A stretch of DNA of 64,000 nt, from contig DKPJ01000011.1 of NCBI GenBank assembly GCA_002480085.1, positions 550,389 to 614,388 of the forward strand, in the 5' to 3' direction. Below, piece after piece: positions 9,013 through 17,278 of this stretch. Position 1 is the stretch's first letter; each line of letters begins with the position of its first letter. The translations under genes were made by a program, and so were the position numbers. Source of the stretch: Enterobacteriaceae bacterium UBA7338. GTDB lineage: Bacteria > Pseudomonadota > Gammaproteobacteria > Enterobacterales > Enterobacteriaceae. The notes beneath the pieces are model-generated. The model was not told where the DNA came from, ran no database searches, and saw only the letters and a program-made list of their open reading frames with translations.

Positions 9013-9105
9013 CTGCACACGGTTTCACGTCGCTGTCACAAAAAAGGTTTATGTTAAGAACCGCTAATTAAGGTAGTTACATTCTCTGATAATAAGGGGA
9101 ATACT

Positions 9106-9513
9106 ATGCGGCGCGAGTTTCTGTTAAATAATAGGCTTTTCAAAATGAAAAGAAAAATGCTGTTATCGTTACCGCTCCTTGCGGCAGCGGGCGCGGTCTG
9201 TACCGGTTTTATGTACAATGATAAACCCGCTTATATTACGAAAGCTGAATCCCGCGTTGACTCTTATCTTTCGAACAGCTTCGGTCCAGGGCAGTGCGGC
9301 ATTGCGCCAGCAGAGAAGGGCCGGTGGGATATGGAGTGCCAGCGCCGTGGCGGCCAGTTAGTGTTTAAATATGCAGTGTATCCTGCGGACAAAGCCCCCT
9401 ACGCGGTTGCGACAGATTACTATCTGGTAGCCGCTAATGACGAAGCGCAAAAAAGTGCGACCGTAGGGCTGATGCGCTATCTGAAGATCGATACCGGTAT
9501 TCAAAAAGGTTAA
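9106..9513 (+). CDS. Hypothetical protein with N-terminal export/anchor segment
   Basis: A 135-residue protein of unknown family. A basic N-terminus is followed by a hydrophobic stretch (residues 18-36, MLLSLPLLAAAGAVCTGF), suggesting a membrane anchor or signal peptide. The Cys there does not sit in a good lipobox. Two further Cys residues (near 65 and 78) could form a disulfide in the periplasm. The start at 9106 follows AAGGGG with good spacing; an inner ATG at 9145 would give a more typical signal peptide but lacks a clear ribosome site. Confidence 0.65.
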   Translation: MRREFLLNNRLFKMKRKMLLSLPLLAAAGAVCTGFMYNDKPAYITKAESRVDSYLSNSFGPGQCGIAPAEKGRWDMECQRRGGQLVFKYAVYPADKAPYAVATDYYLVAANDEAQKSATVGLMRYLKIDTGIQKG

Positions 9514-9515
9514 CA

Positions 9516-9603
9516 CCGTAGGTCGGGCAAACGCAGTGCCGCCCGGCATGGCAGCGTCAGCACAGTAACGCCTGATGGCGCTGCGCTTATCAGGCCTACG
9601 TGT
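9516..9603. repeat. REP/BIME repeat
   Basis: GTAGGTCGGGCAAACGCAG followed by an inverted partner ending CAGGCCTACG. Two REP-type palindromes lie between two same-strand small genes. Confidence 0.75.
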
Positions 9604-9699
9604 TTTCATGCAACCAATCTGTCTTTTGTCATTAATCAATATTTATTAATTAACACCGCTTTATTGTTAATGCTCTCTTCTCCTTTTAGAGCAATACCC

Positions 9700-9990
9700 A
9701 TGATAAAAAAATGCTGCTTAGTCAGCCTGCTGGCTTGCATGACTTTCCTTGTGAGTAATATCGCGCTTGCGAAAGGCCCAGCTATTTCAGATGCCCAGGT
9801 AAAAGAAAATATCATTAAAGAGTCCATTGCCGAGTATCCGGGTACCTGTGCCTGCCCGTTTAACCGGGCGCGCAACGGCAGCTCCTGCGGCAGACGGAGT
9901 GCCTGGAGCAAAGCCGGTGGCTATTCGCCTGTTTGCTATAAGGATGAAGTCACCAAAGAGATGATCAAAGCATGGCGGGAGAATCGGTAG
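9700..9990 (+). CDS. Small secreted Cys-rich protein
   Basis: A 96-residue protein beginning MIKKCCLVSL, with a clear signal peptide cleaved after Ala-Leu-Ala (about residue 24). The mature part carries the block CACPFNRARNGSSCGRRSAW followed by GGYSPVCY. This Cys-rich pattern recurs in small enterobacterial hypothetical proteins. Four conserved Cys suggest two disulfides or a metal site in the periplasm. The frame is open to 9664, but the inner ATG fits the signal peptide. A terminator lies at 10119-10147. Function unknown. Confidence 0.7.
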   Translation: MIKKCCLVSLLACMTFLVSNIALAKGPAISDAQVKENIIKESIAEYPGTCACPFNRARNGSSCGRRSAWSKAGGYSPVCYKDEVTKEMIKAWRENR

Positions 9991-10118
9991 GCCTATAATC
10001 CGCCTCGTTTAACCTCTGTTAAGAAATGCTGTGCGATGATGGTGACGATCAGCTATCCCAAATAATAAACCTCGGGATAACGTACAGACCAAAATAGATC
10101 TATCCATGCAAGCATTTG

Positions 10119-10147
10119 CCGCCAGTATTACTGGCGGTTTTTTTATG
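10119..10147 (+). terminator. Intrinsic terminator
   Basis: CCGCCAGTA, loop T, TACTGGCGG, then seven T residues. It ends plus-strand transcription just before the convergent ftrA stop codon. Confidence 0.85.
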
Positions 10148-11108
10148 CCTGATTTTTACGATAGTCACGGGGCGACAGGGCGAAACGCTGACGAAAATGG
10201 TGGCGCAGAGAGGCGGGGGTAGCAAAGCCTGCCTGGGCAGCCACCTCCTCTATACTGAGATCGGCGTTATCCAGCAGCGTCCTGGCCCGCGCCAGCCGCT
10301 CCTGTAAAATCCACCGCGCGGGCGTGGTTCCCGTCGCCTCATCAAAACGGCGCAAAAAGGTTCGCGGACTCATGCCAGCAAGCTTCGCCAGGGAGGCCAC
10401 GGAGTGCTGCTCCGCAAGCTGGCGGTGAAGATAATCGAATACCTTCCCGAGCCGCTGGCTCTCTCGCGATCTGGCGACCGGCCGGGCGATCTGCTGGCTT
10501 TGCGAGCCATCACGATGCGGCTGCACCACCAGCCGCCGGGCAACGTTATTCGCTACGTCAGTGCCATAGTCGAGGCGAACCAGGTGCAGACAGAGGTCGA
10601 TCCCGGCCGCGCTGCCTGCCGAGGTCAGCACGTTACCCTCATGATAATAGAGCGCATCCTCAAGCACCTCGATGGCGGGGTAGCGCGCCTGCAGCAGCGG
10701 CGTATAGCGCCAATGGGTAGTGGCCCGCTTTCCATTAAGCAGACCGGCGGCGGCCAGCACAAAGACCCCTGAACAGATAGACATGATCCGGCAGCCGCGG
10801 GTATTGGCCTCGCGCAGCGCCTGACACAATGCCTCCGGTACCGGACTTTCAGCACCGCGCCAGCCGGGAATAATAATGGTATCAGCCTGAGCCAACAGCC
10901 CTAAGCCGCCGTCGGCTACCAGCCTGATGCCGCCGGTAGCGCGCAGCTCACCCTCATCCACCGAGGCAACGGCAAAACGGTACCAGTTCTCGCCCAGCTC
11001 AGGGCGCGGCAGGCCAAAGATCTCCACGGCAATACCAAATTCAAAGGTGCAAAGGCCATCGTAGGCGACGGCGACCACCAGCGGGCGGGGGATAGGTAAG
11101 GTTGTCAT
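10143..11108 (-). CDS. ftrA: FtrA-type DJ-1/PfpI-AraC transcriptional regulator
   Basis: A 321-residue regulator of the GlxA/FtrA group. The N-terminal DJ-1/PfpI-like domain (residues about 8-180) carries the nucleophile-elbow region CSGVFVLAAAGLL. The C-terminal AraC helix-turn-helix pair is at about residues 215-318 (SVASLAKLAGMSPRTFLRRF; EEVAAQAGFATPASLRHHF). It is divergent from a rhodanese gene and probably controls it. A GTTAAC-N6-GTTAAC palindrome lies between them. I chose the MTTLPIP start (AGGA just upstream); an ATG seven codons earlier is possible. Confidence 0.85.
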   Translation of the reverse strand: MTTLPIPRPLVVAVAYDGLCTFEFGIAVEIFGLPRPELGENWYRFAVASVDEGELRATGGIRLVADGGLGLLAQADTIIIPGWRGAESPVPEALCQALREANTRGCRIMSICSGVFVLAAAGLLNGKRATTHWRYTPLLQARYPAIEVLEDALYYHEGNVLTSAGSAAGIDLCLHLVRLDYGTDVANNVARRLVVQPHRDGSQSQQIARPVARSRESQRLGKVFDYLHRQLAEQHSVASLAKLAGMSPRTFLRRFDEATGTTPARWILQERLARARTLLDNADLSIEEVAAQAGFATPASLRHHFRQRFALSPRDYRKNQA

Positions 11109-11170
11109 TATCCTGGCGTTTTCTGGCATAGCGGTAGGCGGTGGACCGATAAATTTTAGGTTAGCGTAGT

Positions 11171-11188
11171 GTTAACACAATTGTTAAC
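11171..11188. promoter_or_regulatory. GTTAAC-N6-GTTAAC palindrome
   Basis: Two GTTAAC half-sites are separated by ACAATT in the short divergent region between ftrA and the rhodanese gene. It is a plausible operator for FtrA or a promoter element. Inferred from symmetry and position only. Confidence 0.4.
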
Positions 11189-11208
11189 ACAATCAAGGAG
11201 AAAGCACC

Positions 11209-11607
11209 ATGAGCTACGTAAGCGAATATCCCGCCGCCCCCGCTGAGCAGGCTGCCCGCCATTTCCTGACGCGCCTGAGCGTTGAAACCGACTGCGCCGA
11301 TGTCCACCATGCCTTATCTCATCAGCAGCAGGATTTTGCCCTGCTGCACGTTGTTGGCAGCCCGGAAGCCTATGCCAAACGTCATCTGCCTGGGGCCGTG
11401 CATCTGCCGCATAGCCTGATAAGCGAGGAGAAGATGCAAGAGTGGCCCGCCGGGACGCTGTTTGTTGTTTACTGCGCCGGTCCGCACTGCAACGGTGCCG
11501 ACCGCGCTGCGCTAAAGCTGGCGAAGCTGGGCCTGCCGGTGAAGATTATGATCGGCGGTATTACCGGCTGGGAAGATGAAGGATTTGCATTTGCCAGCGG
11601 GAATTAA
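11209..11607 (+). CDS. Rhodanese-domain sulfurtransferase
   Basis: A single-domain rhodanese of 132 residues. The active-site loop is CAGPHCN with the catalytic Cys at residue 89, and the family core (RHLPGAVHLPHSL) is near residues 58-70. It should carry a persulfide on Cys89 and act in the cytosol; the acceptor is unknown. The ATG follows AAGGAG. Its pairing with a divergent FtrA-type regulator is common in Klebsiella-like genomes. Confidence 0.88.
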   Translation: MSYVSEYPAAPAEQAARHFLTRLSVETDCADVHHALSHQQQDFALLHVVGSPEAYAKRHLPGAVHLPHSLISEEKMQEWPAGTLFVVYCAGPHCNGADRAALKLAKLGLPVKIMIGGITGWEDEGFAFASGN

Positions 11608-11613
11608 CATGGC

Positions 11614-11632
11614 ACATGAAAGTTTTTCATGT
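11614..11632. promoter_or_regulatory. MetR-type site within a short hairpin
   Basis: TGAA-N5-TTCA at 11617-11629 matches the MetR recognition pattern. It lies inside an ACATGAAA/TTTCATGT inverted repeat, between the rhodanese gene and the MetE-like gene. It could also be a weak hairpin without regulatory role. MetJ-type boxes lie 54 bp downstream. Confidence 0.45.
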
Positions 11633-11682
11633 CTCGTGAATTATTCTCTGTTGCGTTGGCCGGGAGAGTGTGACATATTTTT

Positions 11683-11706
11683 AGACATATAGCCGTCCAG
11701 AAGGCT
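11683..11706. promoter_or_regulatory. Three tandem MetJ-type boxes
   Basis: Three adjacent 8-mers, AGACATAT, AGCCGTCC and AGAAGGCT, each match the met box AGACGTCT at 6 of 8 positions with no gap. This tandem array is the classic MetJ operator form and precedes a MetE-like gene. Confidence 0.6.
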
Positions 11707-11768
11707 AAAATGTTTAAATCATGAACTATCACGTCAGGTTATCATTACCCGACGGCAAGGAGATTACC

Positions 11769-12872
11769 ATGCAGCGTCACCACTCCCCGTTCCGCGCCGA
11801 TGTTGTCGGCAGTTTTCTGCGCCCGGATGCTATCAAGCAGGCACGTATTCAGTTTGCCGCCGGCGAAATCGATGCGGGCCAGCTGCGCGCGGTTGAAGAC
11901 AGCGCGATCCGCAAAGTGGTAGAGCAGCAGTGCGCCTGCGGCCTGCACGTCGTTACCGACGGCGAATTTCGCCGCGCCTGGTGGCACTTTGACTTCTTTG
12001 ATGGCCTGCAGGGCGTAGAGCGTTACGATTCCGATAAGGGCATCCAGTTTAACGGCGTGCAGACCAAAGCACACGGCGTACGCGTGACCGGCAAGCTGGG
12101 CTTTGGCGATCACCCGATGCTGGAAGATTTCCGCTTCCTGCAGAGCATCAGCGGCAGCGCCCAGCCGAAGATGACCATCCCCAGCCCGAGCGTGCTGCAC
12201 TTCCGCGGTGGCCGCAAAGATATCGACAGCACGGTCTACCCGGAGCTGGACGCCTACTTTGACGATCTGGCGACCACCTGGCGCGACGCTATTCACGCCT
12301 TCTACGAAGCGGGCTGCCGTTACCTGCAGCTGGACGATACGGTCTGGGCCTACCTCTGTTCAGACGATCAGCGTCGCCAGGTTCGCGAGCGCGGTGAAGA
12401 TCCTGACGAGCTGGCACGTATCTACGCTCGGGTTCTGAATAAGGCGCTGGAGGGCAAGCCGGAGGATTTAACCATTGGCCTGCACGTCTGCCGCGGTAAT
12501 TTCCGTTCAACCTGGATCTCAGAAGGCGGCTACGAGCCAGTGGCGGAAGTGCTCTTCGGCCAGGTCAACGTCGATGCCTTCTTCCTGGAGTATGACAACG
12601 ACCGCTCCGGCGACTTCGCACCGCTGCGCTTTATCCGTCCGGGCAAGCAGCAGGTTGTGCTGGGTCTGGTCACCACGAAAAATGGCGAGCTGGAGAACCC
12701 GGAAGGGATCAAAGCGCGCATTCAGGAAGCGGCGCAGTATGTGGATATCAATCAGATCTGCCTTAGCCCGCAGTGCGGTTTTGCCTCTACAGAAGAGGGT
12801 AACAGCCTGACCGAAGCCCAGCAGTGGGATAAGGTTCGCCTGGTAACCGCCGTTGCGGATCAGGTCTGGTAA
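11769..12872 (+). CDS. MetE-like cobalamin-independent methionine synthase family protein
   Basis: A 367-residue protein equivalent to the C-terminal catalytic half of MetE (YxjG/YxjH type). The predicted zinc ligands are present: His239 and Cys241 (GLHVCRGN), Glu274 (FFLEYDN) and Cys336 (SPQCGF). It lacks the N-terminal half that binds the folate polyglutamate tail, so the methyl donor may differ from that of MetE. I chose the ATG that follows CAAGGAGATTACC; an upstream ATG at 11721 has no ribosome site. Probable MetR/MetJ sites upstream fit a methionine role. Confidence 0.85.
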   Translation: MQRHHSPFRADVVGSFLRPDAIKQARIQFAAGEIDAGQLRAVEDSAIRKVVEQQCACGLHVVTDGEFRRAWWHFDFFDGLQGVERYDSDKGIQFNGVQTKAHGVRVTGKLGFGDHPMLEDFRFLQSISGSAQPKMTIPSPSVLHFRGGRKDIDSTVYPELDAYFDDLATTWRDAIHAFYEAGCRYLQLDDTVWAYLCSDDQRRQVRERGEDPDELARIYARVLNKALEGKPEDLTIGLHVCRGNFRSTWISEGGYEPVAEVLFGQVNVDAFFLEYDNDRSGDFAPLRFIRPGKQQVVLGLVTTKNGELENPEGIKARIQEAAQYVDINQICLSPQCGFASTEEGNSLTEAQQWDKVRLVTAVADQVW

Positions 12873-12882
12873 TCACGAAAGC

Positions 12883-12908
12883 GGGCAGGATCTCCTGCCC
12901 CTTTTTTT
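12883..12908. terminator. Intrinsic terminator between convergent genes
   Basis: GGGCAGGA, TC, TCCTGCCC, then C and seven T residues. It ends the MetE-like transcript and overlaps the ydeE stop codon. Confidence 0.85.
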
Positions 12909-14103
12909 ATGCTTTTGCCACGCTGAGTCCGCTGTCCCACGGTCTGACCTGCATCCCGCGCAGCATCATCAGCCAGGCCAGAACGATCGTTGCCGCCAGG
13001 ATTGCAAACAGCGTCCAGCCTGGGAGCGTGGTCAGAATGATACCGGTGGCGAGTGGATTCATCGCCGCGCCGAGCCAGCCAAGGGCCTGAGCGGAGAAGT
13101 AGCTGGCTTTCATCCCCGGTGGCGCGATGTGGTCAATCAGCATGTATTCACCCGGCGCGTAAATTATCTCCCCAATAGTAAATACGGCGGCGGAGAGTCC
13201 CCACAGCCAGAGCTGGCTGCCGGAGCTCATAAAGCCCAGCAGCCCGAGCACGAAGCAGAGCGTACCAACCGCCATCATCGGACGAATATTGCTGGCTCGC
13301 AGCGAGCGGCCTATAACGTACTGGAACAGGACCACGATCGCGGCATTCACCGGCAGCACCAGCGCCACCACCTTCTGCGCGAAGGCGTTATCGGCCACGG
13401 CCATGACATACTGTGAAATGCATGAGGCAAAGGAGCCGCTGACGAACGAGGCCAGCAGGCCGGAGAGGGTGAACCACAGCAGGGCTTTATCGTGCAGTAG
13501 AACCGAGGGTGACCAGGGCTGGGTGGTCTCTCTCTCACTCTTCACCCTAACGCGCTGAACCCAGAGCTGAATAAACACCAGCGGGAATGCTGCACAGCCA
13601 GCCGCCAGCCAGAACGGCAGCTCGCTGCTCTGCATCACCAGCAGGGTGCCCAGCGGCGGGCCGATCGTCCAGCCGATATTCAGAAACGAGTAGTTAAGCG
13701 AGAATACTTTTGATTTCGCCGTTGGCGCCAGCGTATCGGAGAACCAGGCTTTAACCACGGTAGCAAAGACCGAGTAGGCGCAGTTGATAATCGAGAAGAA
13801 GATGACCACCAGCACCGCGTTATGGCTGAGGGGAATACCGATAAAGCTCAGCACGAAGATGGCGATGGCGATCAGCATGTAACGTTTCTTGTCGAACCTG
13901 TCGGCCAGCATACCGAAGCCAAGGCTGAAGAAGACGCCGACGGTCATGGCCACGGTCATGGCAAAACCGACCTGATCTACTGCCATGCCATACTGGCTAT
14001 TGAGATAGATGGTCATAAAGGGCAGCGTAGCGCCGCGCCCGATAGTTAACAGCAGTGATGAAGCGAGCAGTGCAATGATGGAGCGTTGCTGAGTTGTGAT
14101 CAT
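12907..14103 (-). CDS. ydeE: YdeE, MFS dipeptide exporter
   Basis: A 398-residue 12-segment major facilitator transporter, close to E. coli YdeE in length and sequence (for example TIGRGATLPFMTIYL at the N-terminus and GEIIYAPGEYMLIDHIAPP in the second half). The MFS signature GMLADRFDKKRYM follows segment 2. YdeE exports dipeptides and acts in the inner membrane. It is divergent from eamA, as in E. coli. Confidence 0.92.
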   Translation of the reverse strand: MITTQQRSIIALLASSLLLTIGRGATLPFMTIYLNSQYGMAVDQVGFAMTVAMTVGVFFSLGFGMLADRFDKKRYMLIAIAIFVLSFIGIPLSHNAVLVVIFFSIINCAYSVFATVVKAWFSDTLAPTAKSKVFSLNYSFLNIGWTIGPPLGTLLVMQSSELPFWLAAGCAAFPLVFIQLWVQRVRVKSERETTQPWSPSVLLHDKALLWFTLSGLLASFVSGSFASCISQYVMAVADNAFAQKVVALVLPVNAAIVVLFQYVIGRSLRASNIRPMMAVGTLCFVLGLLGFMSSGSQLWLWGLSAAVFTIGEIIYAPGEYMLIDHIAPPGMKASYFSAQALGWLGAAMNPLATGIILTTLPGWTLFAILAATIVLAWLMMLRGMQVRPWDSGLSVAKA

Positions 14104-14292
14104 GTTGTATCCGACAGTGCGTAGTTTTTATTTTTGCTTTCGCTAACAGCAATAACATGGCAAAAGCGCACTGTATAGCGACCAGATCGATAACATCGCC
14201 CACGCTGACCTACCGAATATTGTGATCTGTCTCTCGACAGAGATTTACGATAACGTAATATTTTTACAAAAGTTTAAACTTCAGGGGCAGGT

Positions 14293-15189
14293 ATGACGCG
14301 GAAAGACGGGCTGCTGGCGTTGCTGGTAGTGATTATATGGGGACTTAATTTTGTGGTTATTAAGGTCGGGCTACACAATATGCCCCCCCTAATGTTGGCA
14401 GGTCTGCGATTTGTGCTGGTCGCCTTCCCGGCGCTGCTGTTTGTCGCCCGACCAAAGGTGCCGATGCGCCTGCTGCTGGGCTACGGCCTGACCATCAGCT
14501 TTGGCCAGTTCGCTTTTCTGTTTAGCGCGCTCAAGTTTGGCATGCCCGCGGGGCTGGCGTCATTGGTGTTGCAGGCGCAGGCTTTCTTCACCATCGTCCT
14601 TGGGGCGGTAGCTTTCGGCGAGCGGCTTCAGCTCAAGCAGGTGCTGGGAATTACCCTTGCCGTTTTTGGCGTGCTGGTGCTGGCCGAATCCAGTCTTAAC
14701 GGCCAGGACGTTACGCTGCTGGGCTTTATGCTCGCCCTGGCGGCCGCGTTGAGCTGGGCCTGCGGCAACATCTTTAACAAAAAGATCATGCAGCACCCGT
14801 CGCGTCCGGCGGTCATGTCACTGGTGGTCTGGAGCGCGCTGATCCCCATTATTCCCTTTATGGTTGCTTCGCTGATCTTTGATGGCCCGGCGGTAATGGT
14901 GCAAAGTCTGGTACAGATCGATATCACCACCGTGCTGTCGCTGATCTACCTGGCGTTTGTCGCCACTATCATTGGCTACGGGATCTGGGGAACGCTGCTT
15001 GGGCGCTACGAGACCTGGCGCGTGGCGCCGCTCTCGCTGCTGGTGCCGGTGGTAGGCATGGCCAGCGCCGCGCTGCTGCTCAATGAGACGCTGAACGCTT
15101 TACAGCTGCTCGGGGCCGTGCTGATTATGGCGGGTCTCTATATCAATATCTTTGGCTTTCGCCTGCGTCCGTCGGTGGCGGCGCGCTAA
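14293..15189 (+). CDS. eamA: EamA, cysteine/O-acetylserine exporter
   Basis: A 298-residue DMT-superfamily transporter with ten predicted membrane segments in two EamA repeats (about residues 5-135 and 145-285). Hallmarks include WGLNFVVIKVGLHNMPP and a C-terminal GRYETWRVAPLSLLVPV block, matching E. coli EamA almost end to end. It exports O-acetylserine and cysteine-pathway metabolites. It converges on the mar operon, with a terminator between them. Confidence 0.94.
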   Translation: MTRKDGLLALLVVIIWGLNFVVIKVGLHNMPPLMLAGLRFVLVAFPALLFVARPKVPMRLLLGYGLTISFGQFAFLFSALKFGMPAGLASLVLQAQAFFTIVLGAVAFGERLQLKQVLGITLAVFGVLVLAESSLNGQDVTLLGFMLALAAALSWACGNIFNKKIMQHPSRPAVMSLVVWSALIPIIPFMVASLIFDGPAVMVQSLVQIDITTVLSLIYLAFVATIIGYGIWGTLLGRYETWRVAPLSLLVPVVGMASAALLLNETLNALQLLGAVLIMAGLYINIFGFRLRPSVAAR

Positions 15190-15214
15190 AAAAAAGCCCC
15201 GCACGGGGCGGGGC
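15187..15214 (-). terminator. Terminator of the marRAB transcript
   Basis: On the minus strand a GC-rich hairpin (GCCCCG / CGGGGC core) is followed by nine T residues, 20 nt beyond the marB stop codon. The GC-rich stem with a T-run on this strand identifies the direction. Confidence 0.8.
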
Positions 15215-15233
15215 AAGAACGTCTTAGCCGTGC

Positions 15234-15437
15234 TTAGTTGTAATAAGGCACGCCTAATTCGTCGGATTTATCACTCCCGGAACCCATGTGGTTAAAGTCA
15301 AACGGTGACTGGTCATGGGCGGAAGGCATAATCATCGCGTCGCGCTGTTTTTGATCGGTAGGGCGCGACTGCTCCGCAACGCTGTTGCCAGAAAACAGCA
15401 CCAGCAAAGAAAGGGCGGCGGCGACGGTAAACTTCAT
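15234..15437 (-). CDS. marB: MarB, periplasmic mar operon protein
   Basis: A 67-residue protein with a signal peptide cleaved near residue 21 (GNSVAEQ) and the MarB signature FDFNHMGSGSDKSDELGVPYY at its C-terminus, written here only as a pattern of the last residues. MarB modulates mar expression from the periplasm by an incompletely known route. It is the last gene of marRAB, 30 nt after marA. Confidence 0.93.
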   Translation of the reverse strand: MKFTVAAALSLLVLFSGNSVAEQSRPTDQKQRDAMIMPSAHDQSPFDFNHMGSGSDKSDELGVPYYN

Positions 15438-15467
15438 GATTTCCTCGATACGTCTTAAAACAGGCGT

Positions 15468-15854
15468 TTAGCAGTTACAATGGTTTATGGGCATCAGATA
15501 ACGGGTTTCGCCATGCATATTGGTCATGCGGTACTTATGCGGCGGCACGTCGAAATAGTTTTTAAAGGTTCGGGTCAGCGTCTGCTGTGACTCAAAGCCG
15601 TAGCGCTCTGCCAGATAGAGAATCGGCTCGTTACTCTGCTTAAGCTTCTGTGCGATTTCAGTCAGCTTGCGGCTGCGGATATAGTGACCTAACGAGTGCC
15701 CGGTCTCTTTCTTAAACATCCGTTGCAGGTGCCATTTTGAGTAACCTGAACGCTCGGAAACCTTCTCCAGCGACAGCGGTGATTCCAGGTTATCCTCGAT
15801 CCAGTCCAATATGCTATGAATAGTAATGGCGTCATTATTGCGTCTGGACATCAT
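15468..15854 (-). CDS. marA: MarA, AraC-family multiple-resistance activator
   Basis: A 128-residue stand-alone AraC-type DNA-binding protein with two helix-turn-helix units (SLEKVSERSGYSKWHLQRMF and ILYLAERYGFESQQTLTRTF). It activates mar/sox/rob promoters, raising efflux (AcrAB-TolC) and lowering porin synthesis. It lies 14 nt after marR. It can autoactivate through the marbox at 16381-16401. Confidence 0.96.
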   Translation of the reverse strand: MMSRRNNDAITIHSILDWIEDNLESPLSLEKVSERSGYSKWHLQRMFKKETGHSLGHYIRSRKLTEIAQKLKQSNEPILYLAERYGFESQQTLTRTFKNYFDVPPHKYRMTNMHGETRYLMPINHCNC

Positions 15855-15868
15855 TATACCTCTTCTGT

Positions 15869-16303
15869 TTACGGCAGTATTTTCTTGAGTAGGTACTCAA
15901 GGGTTGCCACTTCATCTGCCGTTAAGTTTTTTGTTAGTTCCTGATGCAGGTCTTGCCCCACTAATTTATGGCCTTGCTCACACAACGCTGCGCCGTCGGC
16001 GGTAAGCTGAATCAGCACGCCGCGCTTGTCATGCGGATTAGGCTGGCGTTCAATCCAGCCTTTGCATACCAGTCGGTCAAGCATCCGGGTCAGCGCCCCG
16101 AGATCGACAGACAGCACTTTTTTCAGCTCCACCGGCGTGATACAGCCTGCGCAGCGGATAGAGCAGAGCACCTTAAACTGTGTCGCCGTTATATCCAGCG
16201 GCGAAAGGTAATCGTTTAATAAGCGATCTTTTTTCTGGTTGACCATGTGGATCAAGCGGCCCAGCGGGATGATTTCATTGAACAAGTCACTGGTGCTTTT
16301 CAC
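15869..16303 (-). CDS. marR: MarR, repressor of the mar operon
   Basis: A 144-residue winged-helix repressor. The DNA-binding region is near residues 55-100 (TPVELKKVLSVDLGALTRML, then DKRGVLIQL in the wing). The start is GTG (VKSTSDLF), as in E. coli; the open frame runs ten codons further but crosses an operator site. A Cys corresponding to E. coli Cys80 is present (LDRLVCKG); the neighbouring Cys51 is also kept (CSIRC), so copper/oxidation sensing is plausible. It binds two palindromes upstream of itself. Confidence 0.95.
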   Translation of the reverse strand: MKSTSDLFNEIIPLGRLIHMVNQKKDRLLNDYLSPLDITATQFKVLCSIRCAGCITPVELKKVLSVDLGALTRMLDRLVCKGWIERQPNPHDKRGVLIQLTADGAALCEQGHKLVGQDLHQELTKNLTADEVATLEYLLKKILP

Positions 16304-16308
16304 AATGG

Positions 16309-16320
16309 TTGCCCCGGCAA
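16309..16320. promoter_or_regulatory. marO site II, MarR operator
   Basis: Palindrome TTGCCCCGGCAA just upstream of the marR GTG start. It is the downstream of two MarR sites and matches the position of site II in E. coli. Confidence 0.85.
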
Positions 16321-16338
16321 GTAGATTAGTCACGGCAG

Positions 16339-16367
16339 ATATTATTGCCGGGGCAACTATAAGTCAA
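16339..16367 (-). promoter_or_regulatory. marRAB sigma-70 promoter with marO site I
   Basis: On the minus strand TTGACT is followed by a 17-nt spacer and TAATAT. The palindrome TTGCC-CC-GGCAA (minus-strand reading; 16345-16356) sits inside the spacer, so MarR would occlude RNA polymerase, as in E. coli. Confidence 0.85.
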
Positions 16368-16380
16368 CTGAATGCATTAA

Positions 16381-16401
16381 CTTATTCCACAATTTGCTAA
16401 A
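16381..16401 (-). promoter_or_regulatory. marbox for MarA/SoxS/Rob
   Basis: The minus-strand sequence TTTAGCAAATTGTGGAATAA aligns with the E. coli marbox (TAGCAAAACGTGGCAT) in sequence and in distance upstream of the mar -35 element. Confidence 0.75.
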
Positions 16402-16545
16402 ACGTTTCACGTACTAATTTTTTAGCAATAACTAATAAATTAATAACTTCAAGTTATACATTGAGTTAGCGTAATATCCGCTGCGCAAGAAGGGGCTTTG
16501 TCGGTATAATGCGCACAGAAAATTTCACGTCGAGGAGTGAAGCTT

Positions 16546-17217
16546 ATGCAGGATCTATTCACGGCAATTGGGTTAGGTCTGGTGGTGTTGCTGCCGCTTG
16601 CTAATCCCTTAACCACCGTCGCGCTGTTTCTCGGGCTGGCGGGAAATATGAACAAAGCCGAACGCGATCGCCAGTCGCTGATGGCGTCGGTCTACGTATT
16701 TGCCATCATGATGGTTGCCTGGTATGCCGGACAGGTGGTGATGAATACCTTCGGGATCTCAATCCCCGGGCTGCGTATTGCCGGCGGGCTGATTGTTGCC
16801 TTTATCGGCTTCCGGATGCTCTTTCCCCAGCAGAAAGCGCATGAGTCGCCGGAGGCCAGCACAAAATCAGCAGAGCTGATTGAAGAGCCGGATACCAATA
16901 TCGCTTTTGTCCCGCTGGCCATGCCAAGCACCGCTGGGCCGGGAACCATCGCCATGATTATCAGCTCCGCTTCAACGCTTCGTCATAGCTCCAGCTTTCC
17001 CGATTGGGTGATCCTGGCTGCACCGCCGCTCATCTTCTTGATCGTGGCGGTGATCCTGTGGGGCTGTCTGCGCAGTTCGGGGGCGGTGATGCGGCTGGTG
17101 GGGAAGAGCGGTATCGAAGCCATCTCAAGGCTGATGGGCTTTCTGCTGGTCTGTATGGGGGTGCAGTTTATTATTAATGGGGTGCTGGAGATTATCTCCA
17201 GCTACCCACTCTCATAG
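16546..17217 (+). CDS. marC: MarC, UPF0056/MarC-family membrane protein
   Basis: A 223-residue inner-membrane protein with about six membrane segments. The N-terminus MQDLFTAIGLGLVVLLPLAN and the PLAMPSTAGPGTIAMIIS block are the MarC signatures. Despite its name, the family has no proven role in drug resistance. It is divergent from marRAB. The ATG follows GAGGAG by 8 nt; the frame opens slightly earlier. Confidence 0.94.
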   Translation: MQDLFTAIGLGLVVLLPLANPLTTVALFLGLAGNMNKAERDRQSLMASVYVFAIMMVAWYAGQVVMNTFGISIPGLRIAGGLIVAFIGFRMLFPQQKAHESPEASTKSAELIEEPDTNIAFVPLAMPSTAGPGTIAMIISSASTLRHSSSFPDWVILAAPPLIFLIVAVILWGCLRSSGAVMRLVGKSGIEAISRLMGFLLVCMGVQFIINGVLEIISSYPLS

Positions 17218-17240
17218 TAAAGACACTGAAACGCACTCCA

Positions 17241-17273
17241 CGTAGGCCGGGTAAGCGCAGCGCCACCCGGCGT
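17241..17273. repeat. REP element
   Basis: A single REP palindrome (TAGGCCGGGTAAGCGCAG then CGCCACCCGGCG) lies between the convergent genes marC and sotB. Confidence 0.75.
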
Positions 17274-17278
17274 AAACG

